Positions 18,619 to 27,631 of a stretch of 64,000 bases of DNA are shown piece by piece. Position 1 is the stretch's first letter. The number at the start of each line of letters is the position of its first letter. Source of the stretch: Sandaracinomonas limnophila (GTDB lineage: Bacteria; Bacteroidota; Bacteroidia; Cytophagales; Spirosomataceae); NCBI RefSeq assembly GCF_004005965.1, contig NZ_SACY01000001.1:372001-436000 (forward strand). Direction: 5' to 3'. A model generated the notes under the pieces. That model saw only the letters and a program-made list of their open reading frames with translations. It was not told where the DNA came from and did no database searches. The position numbers and the translations under genes are program-made.

Positions 18619-19980
18619 TTAGTCCAATTGATCAATAAATTCATCGAAGGAGAGCAAATTTTGTTCTCCTTTTTTCATGTCTTTGATCATGATTTTTTGG
18701 GAGGCGATTTCAGTATCTCCTATTACCCCAACAAATGGAATTTGTTTTTTATCGGCAAATTCAAATGATTTCTTTATTTTTCCAAGTTCTGAATATACCT
18801 CAGCTGAAATTCCTGCTTTTCTAAATTGGTTAACATATTTTAAACTTTCAATTTGACCCGCCTCATCAAAATAGGTTAATAAGATTTTCGAGGCACTGCT
18901 TGAAATCTCAGGGAATTTATTTAAATCGTCCAGCACATCTATAATTCTTTCTATTCCGAAAGAAATTCCAACCCCCGACATATTTGGCATTCCAAAGGCT
19001 GCTGTCAAATTATCATACCTTCCCCCTCCTGCTATTGACGAAGTAAAGGAGCCTTCATCTGCTTTACCCTCATATATAAGTCCGGTATAATAGGATAATC
19101 CACGAGCTAAAGTAAAATCAAATAAAATATTTTGGTTTTTAAAACCGTTGGTTTCAACGAATTTTAAGGTTGTTTCAATTTCATTAAGTCCTTCTAATCC
19201 TATTTCATTGGAACCATAGAATGATTTTAATTTATTTAGTTTAGCTAAATTATCACCCTTAAATTCAATTAAATCCTTTATTGAATTACAATCAGTTTGA
19301 GAAAATCCAGCTTCCAATAATTCATTTGATACCTTTTCCCAGCCTATTTTATCTAATTTGTCGAGAATTACAGCAAATGGGGTAAATAATTCAAGTTTAT
19401 TTAATTTATCAACAATTCCTGTTAAAATCTTTCTTGAATTAATTAATAAGTTAACCTTTAAATTCAGTGATTTAAAAATGGATTGAAATAAACTAATTAA
19501 TTCTGCTTCATTGATTAAAGATGTAGAACCAACAATATCTGCATCGCATTGGTAAAACTCACGATATCTCCCTTTTTGAGGTTTATCCGCTCTCCACACG
19601 GGTTGCATTTGATAACGTTTGAATGGAAAAACCAAATCATTTCGATTCATGGAAACAAATCGTGCAAATGGTACAGTTAGGTCGTAGCGAAGTCCTTTTT
19701 CAGAAATATCAAAAGTGATTTTTTTGAATCCTTTTTCTAAATCTGATGCTTGAATATCCTTTAAGAAATCTCCTGAATTAAGAATTTTAAATAATAATTG
19801 ATCACCTTCTTCACCATATTTCCCTGTTAAAACAGAAAGGTTTTCTATGGCAGGTGTTTCAATACATTGGAAACCAAATTCTTCAAAATGTTTTTGAATA
19901 ATGTTAAAAACATATTTACGTTTGGACATTTGAAGGGGCCCAAAATCACGTGTTCCTCTGGCGTTACTTGGTTTCGACAT
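18619..19980 (-). CDS. hisS: Histidyl-tRNA synthetase
   Basis: This class II synthetase charges tRNA-His. The N-terminal GTRDFGP motif, motif 2 (the FYQCDADIVG region after WRADKPQKGRYREF), LARGLSYYTGLIYE, GGGRYDNL and the motif 3 GISFGIERI are present, followed by an anticodon-binding domain. I chose the start at 19980 (MSKPSNARGTRDF), since the in-frame upstream extension is hydrophobic, lacks family similarity and overlaps the promoter of the divergent small gene. The resulting 453 residues match the family. Confidence 0.97.
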   Translation of the reverse strand: MSKPSNARGTRDFGPLQMSKRKYVFNIIQKHFEEFGFQCIETPAIENLSVLTGKYGEEGDQLLFKILNSGDFLKDIQASDLEKGFKKITFDISEKGLRYDLTVPFARFVSMNRNDLVFPFKRYQMQPVWRADKPQKGRYREFYQCDADIVGSTSLINEAELISLFQSIFKSLNLKVNLLINSRKILTGIVDKLNKLELFTPFAVILDKLDKIGWEKVSNELLEAGFSQTDCNSIKDLIEFKGDNLAKLNKLKSFYGSNEIGLEGLNEIETTLKFVETNGFKNQNILFDFTLARGLSYYTGLIYEGKADEGSFTSSIAGGGRYDNLTAAFGMPNMSGVGISFGIERIIDVLDDLNKFPEISSSASKILLTYFDEAGQIESLKYVNQFRKAGISAEVYSELGKIKKSFEFADKKQIPFVGVIGDTEIASQKIMIKDMKKGEQNLLSFDEFIDQLD

Positions 19981-20021
19981 AAAAAAATTAAAAAACAAAA
20001 TTAATATTATTGTATCATATA

Positions 20022-20052
20022 TTTGAAAAATAGAAGAATATTTGTAATTTTG
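20022..20052 (+). promoter_or_regulatory. Promoter of the 47-aa protein gene
   Basis: TTTG (20022-20025), a 19-base spacer and TAATTTTG (20045-20052) match the Bacteroidota -33/-7 consensus exactly. The start codon follows at 20073. The flanks resemble the promoter at 15199-15230. Confidence 0.8.
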
Positions 20053-20072
20053 CGAACCAAATAATAAAAGAT

Positions 20073-20216
20073 ATGGCTGTAACAAGATTAAAACGTAAAG
20101 ACAGAAGAAATAAAGCAGTAGCTAACAATAAAGTAGCGACTATCAAAAGATTAAAGCAAACTCCAGAGATCAAGTTAATTGATATCGAAGCGATTAAAGC
20201 TTCTTTTGTTAAGTAG
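20073..20216 (+). CDS. Small basic conserved hypothetical protein (47 aa)
   Basis: A short gene encodes a 47-residue peptide that begins MAVTRLKRKDRRNKAVANNK and ends IEAIKASFVK. The N-terminal half is very rich in Lys and Arg, the second half is amphipathic. It has a perfect consensus promoter 20 bases upstream of the start region and a strong terminator 20 bases after the stop, so it forms a single-gene unit that is probably highly expressed. Composition and control resemble ribosomal or ribosome-associated proteins, but I do not recognise a named family. It is divergent from hisS. Confidence 0.8.
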   Translation: MAVTRLKRKDRRNKAVANNKVATIKRLKQTPEIKLIDIEAIKASFVK

Positions 20217-20234
20217 TTTCTGCTTAAAGAGATT

Positions 20235-20260
20235 AAAAACCGGTTAATACCGGTTTTTTT
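20235..20260 (+). terminator. Terminator of the 47-aa protein gene
   Basis: AAACCGG (20237-20243) pairs with CCGGTTT (20250-20256) around a six-base loop, followed by seven T residues in all. Confidence 0.88.
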
Positions 20261-20303
20261 ATTGCCTAAAATTTCTGAAATTAGAAAAAAAATAATTTTT
20301 AAC

Positions 20304-21053
20304 ATGAAACAAAAACTTATCTTATTCGGCTTATTACTTACTGCAAGTGCAGCTTATTCGCAAGATCATCGCCATGTTCAAATCAATCCGACAAAACCGG
20401 ATGTAACAGAATATTGGGATCCAGAAGTAAAACTAGTTACTCCAGGAGCTATTCCTTCAGATGCAATTGTTTTGTTTGATGGAAAAAATTTAGATAAGTG
20501 GGAATCTATTAAAGATGGTGGTGAGGCAAAATGGAAAGTGGAAGATGGAAAAATGACTGTAGTAAAGGGTACCGGGCATATTTCTACAAAGCAAAAATTT
20601 ACAGACTATCAATTGCATATTGAATGGCAATCTCCTATTGAACCAGAAACTTTAAAAAGTCAAGGAAAAGGTAACTCAGGTATTTTCATGCAAGGTATGT
20701 ATGAGGTTCAAGTTTTAAATTCTTACCAAAATAGAAGTTACAGAAATGGACAAGCAGGTGCTATTTATAAGCAATCTGCCCCATTAGTAAATCCAATTCG
20801 TCCGATGGGCGAATGGAATGTGTATGATATTATATATACGGCTCCACGCTTTACAGTAAATGGTGGCATTGAAACTCCAGCTTATGTTACGGTAATTTTT
20901 AATGGTGTGGTAGTACAAAATCATACTAAAATTCAAGGAACAACAGAGTATATTGGACAGCCTTTGAATCCAGTTCATGGCCCTGGTCCAATTTCTTTAC
21001 AAGATCATGGAAATGCAGTAAGTTTTAGAAACATCTGGATTCGTGAAATGTAG
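20304..21053 (+). CDS. Secreted DUF1080 (3-keto-disaccharide hydrolase-like) protein
   Basis: A signal peptide (KLILFGLLLTASAAYSQ) precedes a concanavalin-like DUF1080 domain: AIVLFDGKNLDKWES, GGEAKWKVEDGKM, GTGHISTKQKFTDYQLHIEW, GNSGIFMQGMYEVQVLNS and the C-terminal GPGPISLQDHG. Members of this family hydrolyse 3-keto-glycosides or bind carbohydrates in the periplasm. I chose the ATG at 20304, since residues upstream of it have no signal-peptide character. It stands alone between two terminators. Confidence 0.9.
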   Translation: MKQKLILFGLLLTASAAYSQDHRHVQINPTKPDVTEYWDPEVKLVTPGAIPSDAIVLFDGKNLDKWESIKDGGEAKWKVEDGKMTVVKGTGHISTKQKFTDYQLHIEWQSPIEPETLKSQGKGNSGIFMQGMYEVQVLNSYQNRSYRNGQAGAIYKQSAPLVNPIRPMGEWNVYDIIYTAPRFTVNGGIETPAYVTVIFNGVVVQNHTKIQGTTEYIGQPLNPVHGPGPISLQDHGNAVSFRNIWIREM

Positions 21054-21073
21054 GAATAATATTGTAAATTTGC

Positions 21074-21108
21074 AGGAAGGTTTCACAAGAAGCCTTCCTT
21101 TTTTATTT
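21074..21108 (+). terminator. Terminator of the DUF1080 gene
   Basis: AGGAAGGTTTC (21074-21084) pairs with GAAGCCTTCCT (21089-21099) in an 11-bp stem with loop ACAA and one G-U pair, followed by a long T run. A TAAATTTG box at 21065-21072 overlaps its 5' side and could serve the next gene. Confidence 0.88.
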
Positions 21109-21109
21109 T

Positions 21110-21874
21110 ATGAAGAAAATTATTTCATGGGTTTTGAGGAATATTCCTCGTAAGTATATTCAATTATTTGCACATCAAGCTTTAAAGGTTTATGCATTTA
21201 TTTTAAAGGGAAACAAAGTTAAATGTCCAGTTTGCAATGGTCATTTTTCTCATTTTCTACCCTATGGAAGGTTAAATCCAAGAGAGAATGCACTTTGTCC
21301 TTCTTGTTTGAGTTTGGAAAGACATCGATTAATGTATCTTTTTTTGCAAAAAGAAACTGATTTTTTTACTTCCAATCCAAAGGTTTTACATGTTGCTCCA
21401 GAATATTGTTTCATTGATCGCTTTGAGAATTTATTAGGTGAAAATTATATTACGGCTGATATTGAATCACCTTTAGCAAAGGTTAAAATGGATTTGCATC
21501 AAATACCTTTTGAAGATAATACCTTTGATGTGGTATTTTGTAACCATGTATTAGAACATGTTAAGGACGATTTTCAATGTATGAGGGAAATAAGAAGGGT
21601 TTTAAAGCCCACTGGATTTGCTTTATGCCAATCTCCGCAGCGGTATGATTTAGAAACGACCTATGAGGATGCAACAATTACCGATCCTAAACAAAGAGAA
21701 ATTCACTTTTTGCAAGATGACCATTTACGAATTTATGGAAGGGATTATGGAAATCAATTAGAGAAATCTGGTTTTACAGTAGTTAATTATCAAATGGTTG
21801 ATAAGATAGGTTTAGAAGCTAGTAAAAAAATGTGTTTACCTTTAGAAGAAACAATTTATTTGTGTAAAAAATAA
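21110..21874 (+). CDS. SAM-dependent class I methyltransferase with N-terminal zinc ribbon
   Basis: This 254-residue protein begins with a hydrophobic segment, then CPVCNGHFSHFLPYG and CPSCLSLERHR, which form a four-cysteine zinc-ribbon-like unit at about residues 40-78. A Methyltransf_11 domain follows: VLHVAPEY as motif I, DIESPLAKVKMD as motif II and FDVVFCNHVLEHVKDD as motif IV. The substrate is unknown; related proteins often sit in glycan or lipid pathways. The start codon of pepP overlaps its stop by one base, so the two are co-translated. Confidence 0.85.
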   Translation: MKKIISWVLRNIPRKYIQLFAHQALKVYAFILKGNKVKCPVCNGHFSHFLPYGRLNPRENALCPSCLSLERHRLMYLFLQKETDFFTSNPKVLHVAPEYCFIDRFENLLGENYITADIESPLAKVKMDLHQIPFEDNTFDVVFCNHVLEHVKDDFQCMREIRRVLKPTGFALCQSPQRYDLETTYEDATITDPKQREIHFLQDDHLRIYGRDYGNQLEKSGFTVVNYQMVDKIGLEASKKMCLPLEETIYLCKK

Positions 21875-23169
21875 TGAGATATACTCCACTTTCATCAGCA
21901 CTTTATATTAAAAATAGAGAGAAGTTATATGCAAAACTTCCTTCTAAATCCATCGTATTAATCGCATCAAATGATATCATGCCTACCAATGCAGATGGAA
22001 CGATGGGATTTGTACAAAATTCAGAATTGTTTTATTTAAGTGGTTTGGATCAGGAGGAAACATATTTGTTGTTATTTCCTGATGCTCCCGAAGAACAGTA
22101 TAAAGAAATTGCTTTTGTACGTGAAACATCTGAATTAATTGCCATTTGGGAAGGTAAAAAATATACAAAAGAAGAAGCCAAAGATTTATCGGGAATTAAG
22201 AATATTCAATGGACTGATAATTTACCTCAATTTTTAAAAACATTAATGTACACAGCTGAGCATGTTTTTGTTCTAGAAAATGAGCACATTCGAAATAGTT
22301 CAGCTGTTGAAACTCAGAACGATCGATTTATTAATTCTTTAAAAAATCAATTTAAAACAATTGATTTTAAACGCTTAGCCCCTATCACCAATGAATTACG
22401 AATGGTGAAAGAGCAAGAAGAAATAAATCAAATTCAAAAAGCAATTGATATTACCGAGAATAGTTTTCGTAGAATTTTAAATTTCGTTAAGCCTGGCGTT
22501 TGGGAATATGAAATTGAAGCGGAATTTATTCATGAGTATACCAAATCTCGATCAGGAGGATTTGCCTATACTCCAATAATAGCTTCTGGGGCCAATGCAA
22601 ATGTTTTGCACTACATTTCAAATGAAAATCAATGTAAAGATGGAGATCTACTTTTATTAGATGTTGGTGCAAAATATGGTAATTATAATGCCGATATGAC
22701 AAGAACTATTCCCGTAAACGGAACGTTTAGTCCACGTCAAAAAGAAGTATACCAAGCTGTATTGGATGTACTTAACTTCGCAACAGATTATTTGAAACCT
22801 GGAATCTTTTGGGTTGATTATCAGAAGGCGGTTGAAACATTTATGGAAGGTAAATTGATTGGTTTGGGATTGTTCACTAAAGAAGATGTAGCAAACCAAG
22901 ATCCAACTGCTCCCCTATTTAAGAAATATTTTATGCATGGTGTAGCGCATCATTTAGGAATAGATGTGCATGATGTTTGGAATAAATATTTACCTATCCA
23001 GGCGGGAATGGTTTTGACTTGTGAGCCTGGAATTTATATCAGGGAGGAAGGAATTGGAATCAGATTGGAAAACAATTTATTAGTAACTGAAACTGGTAAT
23101 ATAAATCTGATGAAAAATATACCTATTGAAATTGAGGAGATAGAAAGTTTAATGAATATAAGAATATAA
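21874..23169 (+). CDS. pepP: Xaa-Pro aminopeptidase
   Basis: The metallopeptidase removes N-terminal residues that precede proline. An N-terminal AMP_N domain (residues 1-130) is followed by the pita-bread fold. The metal ligands are in LLLDVGAKYGNYNADMTRTIP (two Asp), VAHHLGIDVHD (His), CEPGIYI (Glu) and IGIRLENNLLV (Glu). At 431 residues it fits the PepP group. Its last codons lie in the first copies of the octamer array at 23155-23202. Confidence 0.95.
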   Translation: MRYTPLSSALYIKNREKLYAKLPSKSIVLIASNDIMPTNADGTMGFVQNSELFYLSGLDQEETYLLLFPDAPEEQYKEIAFVRETSELIAIWEGKKYTKEEAKDLSGIKNIQWTDNLPQFLKTLMYTAEHVFVLENEHIRNSSAVETQNDRFINSLKNQFKTIDFKRLAPITNELRMVKEQEEINQIQKAIDITENSFRRILNFVKPGVWEYEIEAEFIHEYTKSRSGGFAYTPIIASGANANVLHYISNENQCKDGDLLLLDVGAKYGNYNADMTRTIPVNGTFSPRQKEVYQAVLDVLNFATDYLKPGIFWVDYQKAVETFMEGKLIGLGLFTKEDVANQDPTAPLFKKYFMHGVAHHLGIDVHDVWNKYLPIQAGMVLTCEPGIYIREEGIGIRLENNLLVTETGNINLMKNIPIEIEEIESLMNIRI

Positions 23170-23210
23170 GAATATAAGAATATAAGAATATAAGAATATA
23201 AGAATTTAGG
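23155..23210. repeat. Octanucleotide tandem repeat AATATAAG
   Basis: Six perfect copies of AATATAAG (23155-23202) and one degenerate copy (AATTTAGG) span the pepP stop codon and the start of the 85-base gap before lepA. The stop codon of pepP falls in the second copy, so changes in copy number further on would alter the spacer and not the protein. Confidence 0.95.
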
Positions 23211-23254
23211 AACATAGAAAATTAGTAAAGTAGATTAGTAGAAAAGATTTATAA

Positions 23255-25042
23255 ATGAAGAATATTAGGAATTTTTGTATCATCGCTCATATTGATCATG
23301 GAAAAAGTACACTTGCCGATCGATTGATTGAGTTTACCAATACGGTTCAACAAAGAGAAATGAAAAATCAATTGTTGGATGATATGGATTTGGAGCGAGA
23401 GAGAGGTATAACCATTAAATCTCATGCTATTCAAATGAATTATGAAAAAGATGGAGAGGTTTATACTTTAAATTTAATTGACACTCCCGGACACGTTGAC
23501 TTCTCTTATGAAGTTTCACGTTCAATTGCAGCTTGTGAAGGGGCTTTGTTAATTGTTGATGCATCTCAAGGTATTGAAGCTCAAACTATTTCAAATTTAT
23601 ATTTAGCTATAAATCATGATTTAGAAATCATTCCTGTACTTAATAAGATTGATTTACCTGGGGCAATGCCTGATGAGGTTTCAGATCAAATTATCGATTT
23701 AATTGGTTGTAAAAAAGAAGAAATTATCCATGCATCTGGTAAAGAAGGAATTGGTATTAAAGATATTTTAGATGCGGTAATTGACCGTATTGAAGCTCCC
23801 AAAGGTAATCCAGAGGAACCATTACAGGCATTAATTTTTGATTCTACATTCAACTCTTATCGTGGCATAGAGGTTATTTTCCGTGTTTATAATGGAGAAA
23901 TTAAAAAAGGAGATCGTGTAAAATTCATGAATACCGGCAAAGAATATTTTGCTGATGAAATTGGAACATTAGGTTTGGAACAAATTCCTAAGAATATCAT
24001 CAAAACTGGTGATGTGGGTTATTTGATTTCAGGGATTAAAGATGCAAAGGAGGTAAAAGTTGGTGATACAATTACTCAAGTTGCCAATCCATGTACGGCG
24101 GCAATTCAAGGCTTTGAAGAAGTAAAACCAATGGTTTTTGCAGGTATTTATCCGGTCGATACTACCGAATTTGAAGACCTTCGTGATGCAATGGAAAAGC
24201 TTCAATTGAATGATGCCTCTTTAGTTTGGGAGCCGGAAACGTCAATGGCTTTAGGCTTTGGTTTTCGTTGCGGATTCTTAGGCATGCTTCACATGGAAAT
24301 TGTTCAGGAGCGCTTAGAAAGGGAATTTGATATGACAGTTATTACCACCGTTCCTTCTGTAAAATTCAAAGTGCATACTACCTCAAAAGAAGAAAAGTGG
24401 GTTTCAGCACCAAGTGAATTACCTGAAGCAAATTTGATTGATTATATTGAAGAACCATATATAAAAGCACAAATAATTACAAAATCTGAATATACGGGTA
24501 CCATAATGAGTTTGTGTATGGATAAAAGAGGTTTGTTAAAGAACCAAATTTATTTAACTACAGACCGTGTTGAATTACAATTTGATATGCCACTTTCAGA
24601 GGTTGTTTTTGACTTTTTTGATAAATTAAAAACCATTTCAAGAGGCTATGCTTCACTTGACTATGAGTTTAAAGGTTATGAAGAAGGCGAAATGGTGAAA
24701 TTGGATATCATGTTGAATGGGGAAAAAGTAGATGCACTGTCTGCCATTGTACATAGAGACAAGGCTTATGAATGGGGAAAAAGATTGTGTGAAAAGTTAA
24801 GAGAGTTATTACCACGCCAACAATTTGAAATTGCCATTCAAGCAGCAATTGGTCAAAAAATTATAGCAAGAGAAACCGTAAAAGCATTGCGAAAAGATGT
24901 ATTGGCAAAATGTTATGGTGGGGATATATCAAGAAAGCGTAAATTATTGGAAAAACAGAAAAAAGGTAAAAAGAGAATGCGTCAGGTTGGAAATGTAGAA
25001 ATTCCGCAAGAAGCATTTATGGCTGTTTTAAAGTTAGATTAA
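23255..25042 (+). CDS. lepA: Elongation factor 4 (LepA)
   Basis: LepA is a ribosome-bound GTPase that back-translocates or helps ribosome biogenesis. G1 is [11 protein letters not shown]2 the RGITIKSHA region, G3 DTPGHVDF and G4 NKIDLPGA. The C-terminal domain unique to LepA follows ([24 protein letters not shown] and [18 protein letters not shown]). Its 595 residues are the family norm. It begins after the octamer repeat array. Confidence 0.98.
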   Translation: MKNIRNFCIIAHIDHGKSTLADRLIEFTNTVQQREMKNQLLDDMDLERERGITIKSHAIQMNYEKDGEVYTLNLIDTPGHVDFSYEVSRSIAACEGALLIVDASQGIEAQTISNLYLAINHDLEIIPVLNKIDLPGAMPDEVSDQIIDLIGCKKEEIIHASGKEGIGIKDILDAVIDRIEAPKGNPEEPLQALIFDSTFNSYRGIEVIFRVYNGEIKKGDRVKFMNTGKEYFADEIGTLGLEQIPKNIIKTGDVGYLISGIKDAKEVKVGDTITQVANPCTAAIQGFEEVKPMVFAGIYPVDTTEFEDLRDAMEKLQLNDASLVWEPETSMALGFGFRCGFLGMLHMEIVQERLEREFDMTVITTVPSVKFKVHTTSKEEKWVSAPSELPEANLIDYIEEPYIKAQIITKSEYTGTIMSLCMDKRGLLKNQIYLTTDRVELQFDMPLSEVVFDFFDKLKTISRGYASLDYEFKGYEEGEMVKLDIMLNGEKVDALSAIVHRDKAYEWGKRLCEKLRELLPRQQFEIAIQAAIGQKIIARETVKALRKDVLAKCYGGDISRKRKLLEKQKKGKKRMRQVGNVEIPQEAFMAVLKLD

Positions 25043-25115
25043 TCGAAAAAAAATACGAAAAAGTTTTAAAAACAGGCTTTTAAGCCGTAATTTTAAGTTT
25101 TATAAAAATAATACA

Positions 25116-26720
25116 ATGGCTGTAGTAATTAGAATGCCTAAAATGAGTGATACAATGCTTGAGGGCGTTATCGCAAATTGGCTAAAAAAAGAAGGAGATG
25201 TAATCAAATCTGGTGACATTATTGCTGAAGTTGAAACAGATAAAGCAACAATGGAATTAGAAAATTATGAGGATGGAACCTTGTTACATATTGGTGTAAA
25301 AGCCGGTGAAGCGGTTCCTGTAGATGGAATTATTGCAGTAGTTGGTGAACCTGGTGAAGATTATTCAAGTTTATTAAACCCTTCAGCCCCAGCAGCAAGT
25401 GCATCAGTAGAAACTAAAGTTGAAGTTGTAAGCGATGCAGCTCCAGTTCCAGTTGCAGTAGCAGCAGAACCTTCTGTAGATTTAAGCAAAATTAATGCCA
25501 AAGCTGTTCGTATGCCTAAAATGAGCGATACAATGGTTGAAGGTGTTATAGCTAAATGGCTTAAAAAAGAGGGTGATGTAGTTAAATCAGGTGATATTAT
25601 TGCTGAAGTTGAAACAGACAAAGCAACAATGGAATTGGAAAACTATGAAGATGGTACCATTTTATTTATAGGTGCAAAGGAAGGAGAAGGTGTTCCTGTT
25701 GATGGTGTAATCATGGTAGTTGGTGAACCAGGAGCTGATTATGCTCCATTATTAAAATCTCCTGCTACGCCACAAGTTGCCCCTGTAGCAACTGCAGTTC
25801 CAGCTCCTGTGGCTCAGGCTGAACCTAAAAAAACTGAGAAAGTTGAAGAAGTTAAAGCTCCATCTATTGTAGGAGAATTAAAGGCCTCTCCTCTTGCTCG
25901 TGCAATGGCAAATGAGAAAGGATTAAATTTAAAATGGATTCAAGGTACTGGAGAAGGCGGAAGAATTGTAAAATCAGATATTGAAAATTATAATCCGAAT
26001 GCTGGTGGTGGTGCAATGGGAAATTTTGTTTCAGGTGAAGAATCGTATGAAGATATTCCAAACTCTCAAATGCGTAAAACAATTGCGAGAAGATTATCTC
26101 AATCTAAATTTTCAGCGCCAGAGTTTTATTTAACCATGGAAATTAACATGGATAAGGCAATTGAAGTTAGAAAGACTTTAGTTGATACCTTACCTGTTAA
26201 GATTTCATTTAATGATATGGTTATTAAAGCAACAGCTTTGTCATTAACCAAACATCCAAAAGTAAATTCTTATTGGATGGAAGATAAAATTCGTGTAAAC
26301 AAGCATGTTCACATTGGAATGGCTGTTGCTGTGGAAGATGGTTTATTGGTTCCTGTAATTCGTTTTGCAAATGAAAAATCGATAGCACAAATTTCTTCAG
26401 AAGCTAAAGATTTAGGTGGCAAAGCAAAAAACAAGCAATTACAACCAAAAGATTGGGAGGGCAATACCTTTACAGTAAGTAATTTAGGTATGTTTGGAAT
26501 AGACCAATTTACTTCAATTATTAACTCACCAGAATCATGTATTTTGGCTGTAGGTGGTATAAAAGAAACAGTTGGTGTAAAGAATGGACAATTCTTTGCA
26601 ACTAATATTATGAAGTTAACTTTAACTTGTGACCATCGAGTAGTAGATGGTGCAGCCGGTGCTGCATTTCTACAAACTTTGAAACAATATCTCGAGGATC
26701 CAATTAGAATGTTTATTTAA
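25116..26720 (+). CDS. Pyruvate dehydrogenase E2, dihydrolipoamide acetyltransferase
   Basis: This is the acetyltransferase core of the pyruvate dehydrogenase complex. Two lipoyl domains carry the lipoylated lysines K43 and K169, both in VETDKATMELENYEDG. Ala/Pro-rich linkers connect them to an E3-binding domain (ASPLARAMANEKGLNL) and to the catalytic domain, which ends in DHRVVDGAAGAAFLQ with the active-site His. The two lipoyl domains are nearly identical at DNA level too, so a recent tandem duplication or gene conversion is likely. E1 and E3 genes are not in the window. Confidence 0.95.
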   Translation: MAVVIRMPKMSDTMLEGVIANWLKKEGDVIKSGDIIAEVETDKATMELENYEDGTLLHIGVKAGEAVPVDGIIAVVGEPGEDYSSLLNPSAPAASASVETKVEVVSDAAPVPVAVAAEPSVDLSKINAKAVRMPKMSDTMVEGVIAKWLKKEGDVVKSGDIIAEVETDKATMELENYEDGTILFIGAKEGEGVPVDGVIMVVGEPGADYAPLLKSPATPQVAPVATAVPAPVAQAEPKKTEKVEEVKAPSIVGELKASPLARAMANEKGLNLKWIQGTGEGGRIVKSDIENYNPNAGGGAMGNFVSGEESYEDIPNSQMRKTIARRLSQSKFSAPEFYLTMEINMDKAIEVRKTLVDTLPVKISFNDMVIKATALSLTKHPKVNSYWMEDKIRVNKHVHIGMAVAVEDGLLVPVIRFANEKSIAQISSEAKDLGGKAKNKQLQPKDWEGNTFTVSNLGMFGIDQFTSIINSPESCILAVGGIKETVGVKNGQFFATNIMKLTLTCDHRVVDGAAGAAFLQTLKQYLEDPIRMFI

Positions 26721-26726
26721 TTTCTT

Positions 26727-26757
26727 CAAGCCTCGAAAATTCGGGGCTTGATTTTTT
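26727..26757 (+). terminator. Terminator of the pyruvate dehydrogenase E2 gene
   Basis: CAAGCCTCG (26727-26735) pairs with CGGGGCTTG (26742-26750) with one G-U pair, followed by ATTTTTT. Confidence 0.85.
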
Positions 26758-26767
26758 CAATACAAAA

Positions 26768-27631
26768 ATGTCAGAAAGTATAATACGTGTTGCTGTTCAA
26801 AAATCAGGTCGATTAAGTGAAGATTCTTTAAAATTATTCAAAGAATGTGGAATTAAATTTGAATCTGGTAGTTCAAAATTAAGATCTGTTTCCTCTAATT
26901 TCCCTTTGGAATTTTTGTTCTTAAGGGACGATGATATTCCGGGTTATGTTGAAGATGGTGTAGCAGATATTGGTGTTATTGGGTTAAATGTTTTGGAAGA
27001 AAATAAAAAGAAGGTTGATATTGTAAAGGAACTAGGTTTTTCTAAATGTCGACTTTCTTTAGCAATTCCTCGAAATGAAAATTATACGGGTTTAAATTAT
27101 TTTGAAGGTAAAAATATTGCCACCTCCTACCCAAATTTAACCAATCAATTTTTGTCAGCAAATGGTGTTAAATCTCAAACCCATGAGATTTCTGGATCAG
27201 TTGAAATTGCACCAAGTATTGGCTTAGCTGATGCAATTTGTGATATTGTTTCTACCGGAGGAACTCTGTTAAGTAATGGTTTAAAAGAGGTAGCAGAAGT
27301 GTTTAAAAGTCAAGCTGTTATGATCTCAAATTCTTCTTTAAATTCAGAAAAGAAGGCAATTTTAGACAAATTACTTTTCCGAATAGATTCTGTTCAAAAA
27401 GCACAAAATGTTAAATATGTGGTATTGAATGTTGAGGAAAAAAATATTGATTTAGTAAAGAGTTTATTGCCAGGTATGAAGGCACCATCTGTGGTACCCT
27501 TGGCACAGGAAGGTTGGTATAGTATGCATTCTGTTATTTCTGAAAATGATTTCTGGGATATCATTGAATCTCTTCGTGGAGCTGGTGCTCAAGGAATTTT
27601 AGTACTTCCTATTGAAAAAATGATTTTATAA
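26768..27631 (+). CDS. hisG: ATP phosphoribosyltransferase, long form (HisG)
   Basis: HisG starts histidine biosynthesis by joining ATP and PRPP. The catalytic domain shows VAVQKSGRLSEDSLKLFKECG, RDDDIPGYVEDGVADIGVIG and the PRPP loop DIVSTGGTLLSNGL. Residues beyond about 210 form the C-terminal regulatory domain that binds histidine in the long, HisZ-independent form. At 287 residues this is a normal long form. hisD starts at the next base, so this is the head of a hisGDC run. Confidence 0.97.
   Translation: MSESIIRVAVQKSGRLSEDSLKLFKECGIKFESGSSKLRSVSSNFPLEFLFLRDDDIPGYVEDGVADIGVIGLNVLEENKKKVDIVKELGFSKCRLSLAIPRNENYTGLNYFEGKNIATSYPNLTNQFLSANGVKSQTHEISGSVEIAPSIGLADAICDIVSTGGTLLSNGLKEVAEVFKSQAVMISNSSLNSEKKAILDKLLFRIDSVQKAQNVKYVVLNVEEKNIDLVKSLLPGMKAPSVVPLAQEGWYSMHSVISENDFWDIIESLRGAGAQGILVLPIEKMIL

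Noticed and set aside
19006-19024. GCTGTCAAATTATCATACC, similar to the miaB/groES element
   Set aside because: It lies within the hisS coding sequence, on the opposite strand, with no gene start nearby; likely chance.
21065-21108. Promoter and hairpin before the methyltransferase as a leader switch
   Set aside because: Unlike queD, the upstream DUF1080 gene points the same way, so a plain terminator explains the hairpin.
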